Positions 18,226 to 26,981 are shown, numbered from the stretch's first letter. The stretch: 39,385 bases of DNA from ZC4RG20 sp964553875 (GCA_964553875.1 CAZKNH010000022.1:1-39385), one strand, 5' to 3'. Notes: generated by a model not told the origin, from the letters alone. Numbers and translations: made by a program.

Positions 18226-19476
18226 TCAACCCTGCGGCGGGCGCCCGACCTGGCCGGCCGTGTTCGCGCCCCAGCAGTAGGCGAGCCGGTCCGAGCCGAT
18301 CGCGCACGCGAAGCCCTTGCCGAGCGCGAACGCGACGAAAGCGTGGTCGCGAGCGACGCGCCGCGGGCGCGACTCACGAGCGGTCGGCGCGGCCATGAAG
18401 CAGAAGAGCTCACCGCCGGCCGAAAGCCCGCACGTTTCGAGTGTGCCTGCACCGAGCCCGACCCACTTCGGATCCGTCGTCCAGAGCGTCACGGGCAACG
18501 CGCCGTACCCCCCGAGTGACCGCCGATCCGGGACACGTCTATAGGACCCCTGCGGGAAGCCCGCGCCCCAGCAGTGAAGCGAGCCTTCCGCGTCCAGCGC
18601 GCAGCTGTAGTTGGACGCCGACGCGATCAGCTCGGCTGCAATGCCTCCCCGCACCGGAACCGCTGCCGGGCTCTCGCTGATACCGCCGTCGAATCCGGAA
18701 ACGCCCGTTCCGAGCTGGCCGAACTGGTTCGCGCCCCAGCAGTGGACGTTGCGCGCCGCGTCGATGCCGCAACCGTGACTTCCGCCGACGTCGATCGCGA
18801 CGAACGGTGCGCTTGCCGCGAGCGGATAGGGACCGACGAATACGAGCGGACCGCCGCCTACGGGCGACTCGAGGCGCCAGCACCACACTTGGCCTTCCGC
18901 GGTCAGACCGCACGTGTGCTGCCCGGCAGGGTTCGAGTCCAGCGCGACGAACCGGTGACCGCCCGGAATCTCGACGGGCACGCCGCTCGCCGCCGCCGAG
19001 CCATCCGCCGGCGGCGCACCGTACCCGTAACCCCAGCAGTGAGCCCTTCCCGAGTCGTCGAGACCGCACGTGCTCCACATCGAAGCGGCGAGCGCGGTGA
19101 AACGGGGCGCATTCTCGACGCGCACGGGCACGGAGCTGCACGCGAACGTGCCTCTGCCGCACGTTTCGGGCAACGCTGCGTCGCCGAATTGCCGGAACCG
19201 GCTGCTGCCCCAGCAGTACGCGTTACCGTCGATGTCGAGCGCGCACGTGTGCTCGTCGCCGGCCGTGATCGCCGTGAAGACGTGCAAGTCGCTGACTCGA
19301 ACCGGCTCCGCGTAGTGGTCCGGGTGATCCGGCGGCAGCCCGGCGAGGGATCGAGCGGCCGCCGCGATCAGCTGCGGCAGGCTCGGCGTTTCGCCGTTGC
19401 TCGCGCATGCCCCGACGAGCATGCATGCGGCGAGCAGCACGCAGTGAGGACCGATTGCCACGAAATCTCGTCGCAT
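18226..19476 (-). CDS. RCC1-repeat lipoprotein
   Basis: 416 residues from the ATG at 19476. The N-terminus has a lipobox, LVGAC, with Cys at about 24, so it is probably lipid-anchored after export. The body consists of seven repeats of the type H-T-C-A-L-D-x-x-G-x-x-Y-C-W-G, starting about residues 73, 121, 170, 220, 275, 335 and 383, which is enough for one complete RCC1-like seven-bladed propeller. Nearly every repeat carries a pair of cysteines, one on each of two neighbouring strands, suggesting disulfides suited to the periplasm or cell surface. Such bacterial RCC1 proteins are of unknown function, probably protein or ligand binding. An ADOP remnant lies just upstream. Confidence 0.88.
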   Translation of the reverse strand: MRRDFVAIGPHCVLLAACMLVGACASNGETPSLPQLIAAAARSLAGLPPDHPDHYAEPVRVSDLHVFTAITAGDEHTCALDIDGNAYCWGSSRFRQFGDAALPETCGRGTFACSSVPVRVENAPRFTALAASMWSTCGLDDSGRAHCWGYGYGAPPADGSAAASGVPVEIPGGHRFVALDSNPAGQHTCGLTAEGQVWCWRLESPVGGGPLVFVGPYPLAASAPFVAIDVGGSHGCGIDAARNVHCWGANQFGQLGTGVSGFDGGISESPAAVPVRGGIAAELIASASNYSCALDAEGSLHCWGAGFPQGSYRRVPDRRSLGGYGALPVTLWTTDPKWVGLGAGTLETCGLSAGGELFCFMAAPTARESRPRRVARDHAFVAFALGKGFACAIGSDRLAYCWGANTAGQVGRPPQG

Positions 19477-19487
19477 ACCGATGCTCC

Positions 19488-19835
19488 CTACTCCCGAAGC
19501 AGCTCCGCTGGTGCCGTCGAGCGAGCCTGACGCGCCGAATCGAGGCTCGCGAGCGTCAGCAGGCACGCGAGCCCGATCGCGACGAGGGCCGGCACGGTCT
19601 CGGCCGACACCGCGCTTGACAGAAACTCTGACCGCAACCAGGCGTGGCCGCGAAGGCCGGCACGCTGCCGACGACGAGGCCCCGGCAAACCCGCGACGAA
19701 CGCACGCGTGATGACGAGCCGTGCAAGGGATTGCGGGTCGGCGCCGAGCGCGGAGCGGACCGCGTACTCGCCTCTGCGCGCCGTGACGAGGTAGCGCTGC
19801 GTGCCGTAGAAGCCGAGGGCGGCAAGGCTGCTCAC
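19488..19835 (-). pseudogene. ADOP permease remnant (C-terminal FtsX end) with intact 5' signals
   Basis: A GTG at 19835, preceded at good distance by AAAGGAGG, opens a 115-codon frame. Residues 3-48 match the last FtsX block (ALGFYGTQRYLVTARRGEYA, RSALGADPQSLARLVI) and 72-115 match its end (LASLDSARQARSTAPAELLRE). Residues about 51-64 are in the wrong frame: one-base-shifted reading gives the expected hydrophobic GLVVGSVPAFAAT, so two compensating indels have scrambled this stretch. The first roughly 690 residues of a normal ADOP are missing. An internal deletion joined the start to the 3' end. I call it a pseudogene; translation of the fragment is still possible. Confidence 0.75.
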
Positions 19836-19871
19836 AAACGCCCTCCTTTCGCGTCGGGTACCGGAACCTTA

Positions 19872-19902
19872 CTTCTACTACGGCTGTAGGTGGAGATGTC
19901 AA
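19872..19902 (-). promoter_or_regulatory. Promoter with BlaI/MecI-like operator upstream of the ADOP remnant
   Basis: On the minus strand a perfect TTGACA (19902-19897) is followed by a weak -10 (TAGAAG or TAGTAG, spacer 16-19). Between them lies CTACAGCCGTAG with 4-bp inverted arms, extended as ACCTAC/GTAGTA. Its core TACAGCCGTA differs at one defined position from the TACA-N2-TGTA core of BlaI/MecI/CopY operators. ADOP genes in other bacteria can be linked to such repressors. No repressor gene is in this window, so the regulator's identity is inference. Confidence 0.5.
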
Positions 19903-19953
19903 GCGACGGCAGCACGACGTCCAGGCCCGAAAAGCGGCTGAAAAGACGCCAAG

Positions 19954-22350
19954 TTACTCGTCCCTGAGCGCGAGCATCGGCTCGAGCCGCGCGGCGCGCG
20001 CCGCGGGCCTCCACGCTGCCGCCGCCGCGAAGGCGCATACGACGACGATCACGGCCGCGAATGTCACCGGGTCGGACGCCGACACGGCGTATACCATGCC
20101 GGACAACGTGCCCGTCAACGCGAGCGACAGCACGAGTCCCGCCGCGCTCGCGACGGCCACGACGGACAACGCCTTCGACATCAGGCGCGACACGACCTTC
20201 GTGCGCGTCGCGCCGAGGGCGACGCGCAAGCCGATCTCACGCTTCGTGACGCTCACGACGTAGCTCAATGTCGCATAGATGCCGAGACACACGAGCCCGA
20301 GCGCTGCAGCGGCGAACGAGGCGACGAGATACGTCCGAAGCCGCTCCTCCGCGTATACGCCGCCGATCAGGTCGTCGAGCGGTGCGACGTCGTATACCGA
20401 GCGCAGCGGCTCGATCTCGCGCACCTTCTGTCGGATCGCGCCGACGATTGCGGACGCGTCGCCGTCGATGCGTGCGAGGAACCAGGGCATCGGGTTCGGC
20501 GCGCCGAAGCACGTGTAGATCGTCGGCGCGGCAGGGGCGTGGATGCCGTTCTCCCGTGCGTTGTCGACGACGCCGACGACGCGGCGTATCGAGCCGAACG
20601 TCGACTCTCGAAGCTCGGCGCCGATCACCGAACGTCCAGAGAAGTACCGTTCCGCGAAGCTGCGATTCACGACCACTTCTACCGGCACCTGCTCGCGGTA
20701 GAAGGACGCGTCCGGCGCGCGGCGGCACATCTCGCCCGCGACGAGCGGAATCCGCATCGTGTCGAAGTAGCTCGGCGAGACGTAGACCGCGAGCGCGGGG
20801 ATCGGGTCGTTGCCGTCCGCCCCGTGGAGAGGCGCGTACTCGTCGACCCACCCGCCGGGCACGCCGGGCAACGTATTAGTGACCGCGATCGACTCGATGC
20901 CCGGCAGCGCGCCGATCTCGTCGAGCGACGTATTGATCCTTTGGACGACGCGATCAATGTCGGTCGTCTCTCCGAAGTCGGCGCTGATGCGAAAGGCGAT
21001 CACGTTCTCGGCGTCGAAGCCCGGATCGACACGCGAGAGCTCGGCGAAGCTCCGCAGCAACGTCGTTGCGGCGATCGCGAGCGTGATAGACAGCGCGACT
21101 TGCGTGCCGACGAGAAGCCACTGCACGCGATGCCCCGACGACAGTTGTGCTCTACCCGTACGTGCCAGATCGACGACGGGCCGGCTGCCGCGTAGCGCGG
21201 GCAGGATCCCACAGAGGAGCGCCACGCCCGTCGCGGCGAGCGCCGCGTACGCGGCCAGCCGAGCGTCGATCGAGAGCTCGTCGATTCGGGGCAGGCCGAT
21301 CGCGGCCGCGCGAAACGCGGCGATCGCCGCCGCCGCGACGACGACACCTGCGGCGGCGCCCGCGAACGCGAGGACCGCCGATTCGGTCAGGAGCTCTCGG
21401 GCCACAGCGGAGCGCGCCGCGCCGAGCGCGTAGCGGATGCCGATCTCGTGCTGCCGCTGCGCGACGCGGGAGAGAAGCAGCGCCGAGATGTTCGCGCATG
21501 CGATGAGGAGCAGCACCGACACGGCGCCGTATAGCATCCACAGCGACCCTCCGGCATCGCCGACGATTCGGTCCTTCAGCGGCTCGACGATCGCGGCGAT
21601 GTCGGTATCGGTTTCGGGGTACTGCTCAGCGAGCCGGGCCTGCGCACGTGCGAGATCGGCGCGGGCCTGCTCGATCGTCACATCGCGCGACATCCGGGCG
21701 ATCCCGACGTACCACGTGCTCGTTCGTGTAAGGGCAGGAGCGCGGTCGATCGCGACCGGAAGCCAGAGGTCCGCGCTCCGATCGGGAAACAGGAACGACT
21801 CGGGCATGACGCCGACGACCTGGAACGACTCGTCGTCGAGCCGGATGGTCTTGCCGATAACGTCCGGCGCCTCCCCGAAGCGGAGCCGCCAGTACCGCGC
21901 GCTGATCACGACCGTTTGCGGTCCGCCGACCCGGTGCTCGTCCGGAGTGAATCCGCGGCCGAGAGCTGGCGGCACGCCGAACGTCTCGATGAAGCCCGGC
22001 GCGACCCACGCGCGCCGAACGCGCTCGGGAAAGGCTGCGGTCGTGTCCGACACGTCCTCGACGTAGTAGCCCGTCATCGCATCGAACGTCGACGTGAGCT
22101 CGCGCCAATCCTCGAGCCGGCCCGGCGCGATCGGCGTCTCCTCGGCCTCGCCGATGCTTTGGCTCAAGTGCACGAGGCGGTCGCCGTCCGGAAAGGAGAG
22201 CGGCTTGAGCAGCACGACATCGATCGCGGAGAACACGGCCGAGTTGATGCCGATGCCGACGGCGAGGGTCGCGACGACTGCGGCCGTGAAGCGCGGCGTG
22301 CGGACGAGGCTCCGGGCGGCGCGGCATACGTTGTGCAGGAGCGATCCCAT
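19954..22350 (-). CDS. Orphan MacB/FtsX-type permease (ADOP type) 2
   Basis: 798 residues from the ATG at 22350, where the family start (LLHNVCRAARSLVRTPRFTAAVVATLAVGIG) begins. A longer form from the ATG at 22455, with GGAG 10 bases upstream, adds 35 non-homologous residues and cannot be excluded. The layout is that of a duplicated permease: TM helix, MacB core, FtsX block (about 270-400), central TM helix, second MacB core, second FtsX block, and the terminal AAWRPAARAARLEPMLALRDE. No ATPase is attached. It is only distantly similar to ADOP 1. It lies immediately upstream of the promoter of the ADOP remnant, so two or three ADOPs once stood together here. Confidence 0.9.
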   Translation of the reverse strand: MGSLLHNVCRAARSLVRTPRFTAAVVATLAVGIGINSAVFSAIDVVLLKPLSFPDGDRLVHLSQSIGEAEETPIAPGRLEDWRELTSTFDAMTGYYVEDVSDTTAAFPERVRRAWVAPGFIETFGVPPALGRGFTPDEHRVGGPQTVVISARYWRLRFGEAPDVIGKTIRLDDESFQVVGVMPESFLFPDRSADLWLPVAIDRAPALTRTSTWYVGIARMSRDVTIEQARADLARAQARLAEQYPETDTDIAAIVEPLKDRIVGDAGGSLWMLYGAVSVLLLIACANISALLLSRVAQRQHEIGIRYALGAARSAVARELLTESAVLAFAGAAAGVVVAAAAIAAFRAAAIGLPRIDELSIDARLAAYAALAATGVALLCGILPALRGSRPVVDLARTGRAQLSSGHRVQWLLVGTQVALSITLAIAATTLLRSFAELSRVDPGFDAENVIAFRISADFGETTDIDRVVQRINTSLDEIGALPGIESIAVTNTLPGVPGGWVDEYAPLHGADGNDPIPALAVYVSPSYFDTMRIPLVAGEMCRRAPDASFYREQVPVEVVVNRSFAERYFSGRSVIGAELRESTFGSIRRVVGVVDNARENGIHAPAAPTIYTCFGAPNPMPWFLARIDGDASAIVGAIRQKVREIEPLRSVYDVAPLDDLIGGVYAEERLRTYLVASFAAAALGLVCLGIYATLSYVVSVTKREIGLRVALGATRTKVVSRLMSKALSVVAVASAAGLVLSLALTGTLSGMVYAVSASDPVTFAAVIVVVCAFAAAAAWRPAARAARLEPMLALRDE

Positions 22351-22534
22351 CGGCGATGCATCCGAACATGCGGCGCCGCTCGCGAAGCAATCGACGTGCC
22401 ATGCAGCCGAGCGATCGGCAAGTGTCGATTTCGGCGGCGTTTTCGCGCTGCGCATCGGACGAGGCTCCGGACCGAATGTCCCGCTTCCGGAACGCGTCGT
22501 CTCGGTATCGCAGCACGGGGAATCTTCGGTGGCC

Positions 22535-22561
22535 TGTCACACTGGGGAGCCGTTCCGCGTC
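22535..22561 (+). promoter_or_regulatory. ECF41-type promoter of the cupin gene
   Basis: TGTCACA at 22535-22541 and CGTC at 22558-22561 are separated by exactly 16 bases. The same elements and spacing occur before the ECF41 sigma gene and the carboxymuconolactone decarboxylase gene about 5 kb away. This is the promoter form known for ECF41 sigma factors. The leader to the ATG at 22654 is about 90 bases. Confidence 0.75.
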
Positions 22562-22653
22562 AAGCACGTGAGCCGAGCGCGTTGCAGGCGGGCGGCCACT
22601 GGCTACCGGACGAAGGCCTCGGCAAGGCAGTCGACATGGACAGGAGGGTGATC

Positions 22654-23064
22654 ATGGTCGAAAGAGCATTACGCGTGTGTGCCGTCCTCGCACTGGGTGC
22701 GGCGCTCGAAATGGCCGCGGCGCAGCCTGCGGCGTCGAGCGCGCAGGTGACGCCGCTCCTTACGCAGCCGTTGATCGGCGTGCCGGGCAAGGAAGGCGTG
22801 ATGCTGATCGTCGAGTACGCGCCCGGCGTGGAGTCGCCGCCGCACCGTCACAACGCGAACACGTTCGTTTACGTGCTCGACGGAGCGGTCGAGATGCAGG
22901 TCGAGGGCGGCGAGCGCGTGATGCTCGAAGCGGGGCAGACGTTCTACGAGTCGCCGAGCGATATACACTCGGTGTCGCGCAACGCGAGCGACACGGAGCC
23001 CGCGCGCATTCTCGTGTTCATGGTCAAGGAGGAGGGCGCGCCGGTCACGCTTCCGGTCGAGTGA
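22654..23064 (+). CDS. Secreted cupin-domain protein, probable ECF41 target
   Basis: 136 residues from the ATG at 22654, which has AGGAGG 6-7 bases upstream; the upstream in-frame ATG at 22636 lacks this. A signal peptide (residues 1-25, ending AAAQPAASS) precedes a single small cupin barrel. Motif 1 is PPHRHNANTFVYVLDG (His, His and Glu/Asn metal positions), and motif 2 is the GQTFYESPSDIHSVSRN segment with a further His. Metal-binding periplasmic cupins of this size include quercetinase-like and storage folds; the activity is unknown. An ECF41 promoter upstream suggests it belongs to the same stress or modification response as the decarboxylase-like protein. Confidence 0.85.
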   Translation: MVERALRVCAVLALGAALEMAAAQPAASSAQVTPLLTQPLIGVPGKEGVMLIVEYAPGVESPPHRHNANTFVYVLDGAVEMQVEGGERVMLEAGQTFYESPSDIHSVSRNASDTEPARILVFMVKEEGAPVTLPVE

Positions 23065-23132
23065 AGCGGCGGTTCGGGTCCGCCGCGCTCGCGGATCGCC
23101 GCGAGCCGGGGCACCCGGCCGCGGCGCCTCCG

Positions 23133-24095
23133 TCAGGCCCGCACTTCCTGGCGCTGGAACAGCACGTAGGTCAGCGTGAAGAGCAGGATCGCCGCCGCGG
23201 CGAGCCCCGTGACGTGCGGCCAGATCAGGAGCAGGCTCTGCCCGAGCGGCAACGGCGCGCCGACGATCGCGTTCTGAAGCTGGCCGAAGAACACGAGGCC
23301 GAGCGTCCGTGTCTCGGGATTGAGCAGCGCGAGCGTCGCTTCGCCGTACAGCGTGTTCGGCGAGATGCGCGACAGCGCAAGCTGCGCCTGTGCGCGATCC
23401 GCGGCGGCCTGGAGCGCGGCCATGAAGTCGGCCGGCTGCCCGACGAAGAGCGGCGCGAGGAACTCCACGATGATCGGCCAGAAGACCGAGAACAGGAGCC
23501 AGACCGCGAGCGCCGCGAGCGCGGCCGTCGCCGCTTGCCTGAACGTCGTCGACAAGAGCATCGCGAGCGCGAGCCACACGCCGGCGTAAGCGATCGTGAC
23601 GACCAGGAAGCCGACGCCGCGCAGCACCTCCTCGCCGCTCGGCGGCACGCCGAGGAACAAGAGGCCCGCGCCCGTGACGATGAGCCAGAGCGCCGTGAGC
23701 GTCAGCGCGAGCGTCGCGAGGCTCGCGAGGAACTTGCCGAGGATCAGCGCGTCGCGGTAGATCGGCTGCGCGAGCACGCGCGACAGCGTGCGTCGCGCAT
23801 ACTCGCCGTTGATGCTGTCGAAGCCGAGCGCGATCGCCATCAGCGGCACGACGAACCCGAGGAACGAGAGGAACGACGGCAGCGGCGCATCGGCGATCGT
23901 GAAGAGCCGCAGGAACAGGAACGGATCCTCGAGCGTCGTGCGCCGCAGCGTGCCGATCGACGTGTAGAGCGTGCCGGCGGCGATCAGCACGATCAGCCCC
24001 TCGAGGATACGCATGCGCGCGCTGGTGAGATGATCGGCCATCTCCTTTGCGACCACGGTCGCAAGCCCGGTCCACGGTGATCCTTCACGCCGCAT
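23133..24095 (-). CDS. ABC-2 type transporter permease
   Basis: 320 residues from the ATG at 24095, which overlaps the end of the ATPase gene by 11 bases, a sign of translational coupling. The protein has an amphipathic N-terminus (VVAKEMADHLTSARMRI), a first helix (about 29-48), a long loop with EYARRTLSRVLAQPIYRD typical of ABC-2 permeases, and five more hydrophobic segments to the C-terminal LLFTLTYVLFQRQEVRA. Together with the ATPase and the NEW3 protein it should form a membrane exporter; cargo unknown. Confidence 0.88.
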   Translation of the reverse strand: MRREGSPWTGLATVVAKEMADHLTSARMRILEGLIVLIAAGTLYTSIGTLRRTTLEDPFLFLRLFTIADAPLPSFLSFLGFVVPLMAIALGFDSINGEYARRTLSRVLAQPIYRDALILGKFLASLATLALTLTALWLIVTGAGLLFLGVPPSGEEVLRGVGFLVVTIAYAGVWLALAMLLSTTFRQAATAALAALAVWLLFSVFWPIIVEFLAPLFVGQPADFMAALQAAADRAQAQLALSRISPNTLYGEATLALLNPETRTLGLVFFGQLQNAIVGAPLPLGQSLLLIWPHVTGLAAAAILLFTLTYVLFQRQEVRA

Positions 24096-25020
24096 CGCGC
24101 AGACTCCTGAAGTAGCTCGCATAGACCTCTGCCAGGCTCGGCTCCTCGCGCGCGAGCGATCTGATGGAGGCGCCCGCGCGCACCGCTTCGGCCGCTGCGA
24201 CCGAGCGGACATCGTCGGAGGCCTCGATCACGTAGCGGCCGGGCTCGGGCATGGCGACGCTGACGACGCCCGGCATCCGCTCGAGCGTAGGTGTGAGATC
24301 GGCGCCGTCCGCCTCGAGGATGATGCGATGCCCGCCGCCGAGCACCTGCTGCGCGAGCGCGGCCACGGTGCCCTCGAGGGCGATGCGCCCGCGATGGAAG
24401 AGTGCCACACGGTCGCACACGGCCTGCACGCGCTCGAGCAGATGCGACGACAGGAGCACCGTGATGTCGCGGCGCTTGAGCTCGAGGATGAGGTCGAGGA
24501 ACTCGCGCGTCGCCGTCGGATCGAGGTCGTTCGTCGGCTCGTCGAGGATCGCGATCTCGGGCTCCTTGATCAGCACGTCGGCGAGCCCGAGCCGGCGGCG
24601 CATGCCGGCCGAGAAGCCGCCGACTCGTCTGTCCGCGGCGTCGCGGAGGCCCACCTGCGCGAGCGCGTGGTCGATGCGCTCCTCGAGCGCGGCCGGGTCG
24701 ATGCCCGCGAGGCGCCCCGTGTAGCGCAGGTTCGCACGGGCCGACAGGTGCTCATAGAAGCCCACCGTGTCCGGCATGTAGCCGACGCGCCGCTTCACGG
24801 CGAGCGGCTCGCGCGCGGGGTCGAGCCCGAGGACCCGCACGCTGCCTTCGGTGACGTCGGTCAGCCCGAGCAGCATCAGAATCGTCGTCGTCTTGCCCGA
24901 GCCGTTCGGACCGAGGAGGCCGAACACTTCGCCGCGGCGGATCTCGAGGTCGATGCGGTCGACGGCCGTGATCCTGCCGTAGCGCTTCGTGAGGCCGCGC
25001 GCTTCGATCACGGCGGTCAT
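24085..25020 (-). CDS. ABC transporter ATP-binding protein (ABC-2 exporter)
   Basis: 311 residues from the ATG at 25020, two bases after the stop of the NEW3 gene. Walker A is GPNGSGKTTT (about 41-50), the signature is FSAGMRRRL (a variant of LSGGQ), Walker B is IAILDEPTNDLDP, followed by the switch His in LLSSHLLERV. A C-terminal region of about 80 residues (from GGGHRIILEADG) resembles the regulatory tail found in NatA/CcmA-like ATPases. It is the energy-supplying subunit of the exporter with the permease downstream. Confidence 0.93.
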   Translation of the reverse strand: MTAVIEARGLTKRYGRITAVDRIDLEIRRGEVFGLLGPNGSGKTTTILMLLGLTDVTEGSVRVLGLDPAREPLAVKRRVGYMPDTVGFYEHLSARANLRYTGRLAGIDPAALEERIDHALAQVGLRDAADRRVGGFSAGMRRRLGLADVLIKEPEIAILDEPTNDLDPTATREFLDLILELKRRDITVLLSSHLLERVQAVCDRVALFHRGRIALEGTVAALAQQVLGGGHRIILEADGADLTPTLERMPGVVSVAMPEPGRYVIEASDDVRSVAAAEAVRAGASIRSLAREEPSLAEVYASYFRSLRDAA

Positions 25021-25022
25021 CG

Positions 25023-26183
25023 TCACCGCCTCCCGTAGCGCATCACCGCGAGCGCGAGCACCGCGACGGCGGCCGCGATGACGAGCACGCCGACGATGCC
25101 CCACAGCGTCGACGTCCGAACCGTCACGCGGAACTCGGAGCTCGCCGATGCCGCGTCGGCGTTCGCCCTGAGCGTCAGCATGTAGTCGCCGGCGATCGCG
25201 TTCGCGGGCGCGGTGACGAGCGCCCGCACCTCCATCCGTTCGCCGGCGGGGAGAACCGGCACCGTTTCCGGCTCGAACTTGATCTCCCAGCCCGACGGCT
25301 GCGACGCCGTGAAGCGCACGCCTTGCGCCGGCGCGCTGCCCGTGTTCTGCAGCACGAGCTGGAGCGGCGTCTCTTTGCCGGCCGCAACGCGTCCCGACAA
25401 GAGCTCGCCCGGCGCCGTGAGCCGCAGCGCGGGCTGCCCGCTGACCTCGAGCGTGAGCTCCGTCGCCGCCGTCACCTCGCCGGCCATTGCGCGCACCGCG
25501 ACCGGATAGCGCCCGGCCTCCGTGCCCTGCGGCGGACGCACCTCGATCTCGAGGCCCTGCGTCCGTCCCGCCTCAACGGCCACGCTCGTGAGCCGCTGCG
25601 AGCCGAAGCGTTCCTTGAACGACACCTGGAAGCCCGGCGGCGCATCGGCCGAGAGCGCGATCAGCGCGTCCTCGCCCGTCTTGTTCGCGAGCTCCACGTT
25701 GAAGCGGAACGTGGAGTCGGGCGTGCCGGGCAGGATCGGCAGCTCGGGGTCGAGCTCGAGCTTCGCGGGCGGCGTCTCGCCGATCCTGATCTCGAGCGGT
25801 AGCTCGAAGCGGTCGGCGCTGCCGGAGGCTCGCACCATGAGCGAATAAACACCCTTGCGGACGCCCTCTGGAGGCTCGAGCTCGAGCTGCACGCTCGCGG
25901 TTGAGTTGGGTCCGACGAACACGGCACCGACGGGCTTCCCGCCGCCAAGCAGACGCACGTCCCAGCCCGAGGGCGCCTGGAGCACCTCGAGCCCGACGCG
26001 CTGCGGAGGCCGGTTCGAATTGTGGACGGTGAGCGAGAAGGAGATGTCGTCTCCGGGTGCGACCTCGATCGACGGATAGGCCGTGGAGATCCACAGGCCG
26101 CGGTAGTCGGTGTCGGAGCTCTGCGCCAGGGCGGCGCTCGAGATCAGCCACGACGCGGCGATCGTGATCAGGAGTGCGCGCAC
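25023..26183 (-). CDS. NEW3-domain exported membrane protein of ABC-2 system
   Basis: 386 residues from a GTG at 26183, which has GAGGAGG 8 bases upstream and is followed directly by a signal peptide (VRALLITIAASWLISSAALAQ); longer in-frame starts have no such signals. The protein is a row of immunoglobulin-like beta domains. Two NEW3-type repeats (NPCBM-associated alpha-galactosidase domain) show the EVSGQPALRLTAPG and TGSAPAQGVRFTASQPSGWEI patterns. One C-terminal membrane helix (about 357-380) anchors it with a short cytoplasmic RYGRR. NEW3 proteins next to ABC-2 ATPase and permease genes are a recurring operon; a periplasmic partner or adaptor role is likely but unproven. Confidence 0.85.
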   Translation of the reverse strand: MRALLITIAASWLISSAALAQSSDTDYRGLWISTAYPSIEVAPGDDISFSLTVHNSNRPPQRVGLEVLQAPSGWDVRLLGGGKPVGAVFVGPNSTASVQLELEPPEGVRKGVYSLMVRASGSADRFELPLEIRIGETPPAKLELDPELPILPGTPDSTFRFNVELANKTGEDALIALSADAPPGFQVSFKERFGSQRLTSVAVEAGRTQGLEIEVRPPQGTEAGRYPVAVRAMAGEVTAATELTLEVSGQPALRLTAPGELLSGRVAAGKETPLQLVLQNTGSAPAQGVRFTASQPSGWEIKFEPETVPVLPAGERMEVRALVTAPANAIAGDYMLTLRANADAASASSEFRVTVRTSTLWGIVGVLVIAAAVAVLALAVMRYGRR

Positions 26184-26406
26184 GGTTCTGCCTCCTCTTT
26201 TTGTGGGCTTCTTCTTTCCTCCGTGGTTGGGCGGCGCCGCGATTGGGCGCCCGTCGCTTATTAAACCGTCCCTCGGACGGGGTGCAAGGGGCATGCGCGG
26301 GCCGCAGGACCGGATCGAGACAGGGTCGCGACTGACGTATTGGCCGCTGGAGCTTCCGCAACGTTTCGCGCCGGCGCGCGGGGCCGCGCGCCGGCGCTGC
26401 GACGGG

Positions 26407-26904
26407 TTATCGGCTAGCGGTCAAGCCGACACCGTTCAGGATCTTGTCGAGACTGCCGGGCTCGTAGTCTCCGGCCGGACGTCTGAACGCTATCGATAGT
26501 CTGTTCCAGCCGTTGATCTGAACGATCGCGAGCGTCAGCGCCACGAGCTCCTCTTCGGTGAACTGCGCTCGAGCCTGCTCGTACACCGGATCGGGCACGT
26601 CCTGGTGCTCGAGTCGCGTGACGGCTTCCGTCCACGCGAGCGCCGCCCGCTCCCGATCGGTGTAGCAGTTCGCTTCCCGCCAGGCCGAGAGCAGGTAGAG
26701 CCGCTGCTCGGTTTCGCCGTGTGCGCGCGCGTCCTTCGTATGCATGTCGAGGCAATAGCCGCAGCCGTTGATCTGCGACGCGCGGATTTTCACGAGCTCG
26801 AGCAAAGCGGGCTCGAGCCCGGACCGGCGGACCGGACCGGCAAGGCCCAGCATGGCCTGCACGACATCGCGATACTTTTCGGAGTCGAATGCGATTCGAG
26901 TCAT
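26407..26904 (-). CDS. Carboxymuconolactone decarboxylase family protein (AhpD-like), ECF41 target
   Basis: 165 residues from the ATG at 26904, with GGAG about 7 bases upstream. The CxxC of the AhpD fold is GCGYC (C48, C51) with the nearby His55 in DMHTKDAR, as in peroxidase-type members of PF02627. The C-terminal half has INGWNRLSIAFR. Such proteins are thiol-dependent antioxidant enzymes more often than true decarboxylases. It lies directly downstream of an ECF41 sigma factor gene and has its own ECF41-type promoter. Carboxymuconolactone decarboxylase homologues are the classic partners of ECF41 factors. Product and physiological substrate unknown. Confidence 0.92.
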   Translation of the reverse strand: MTRIAFDSEKYRDVVQAMLGLAGPVRRSGLEPALLELVKIRASQINGCGYCLDMHTKDARAHGETEQRLYLLSAWREANCYTDRERAALAWTEAVTRLEHQDVPDPVYEQARAQFTEEELVALTLAIVQINGWNRLSIAFRRPAGDYEPGSLDKILNGVGLTASR

Positions 26905-26944
26905 ACGCTTCTCCTTGCGTCGAGTGTCGTTCTTGCACCGCTTA

Positions 26945-26971
26945 GACGGGCGATCGGCGCCGCGTGTGACA
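26945..26971 (-). promoter_or_regulatory. ECF41-type promoter of the decarboxylase-family gene
   Basis: On the minus strand TGTCACA (26971-26965) and CGTC (26948-26945) are 16 bases apart, in the 77-base gap between the sigma gene stop and the ATG at 26904. It allows expression of the downstream gene independently of read-through from the sigma gene. Confidence 0.8.
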
Positions 26972-26981
26972 CGCGCCGCGA

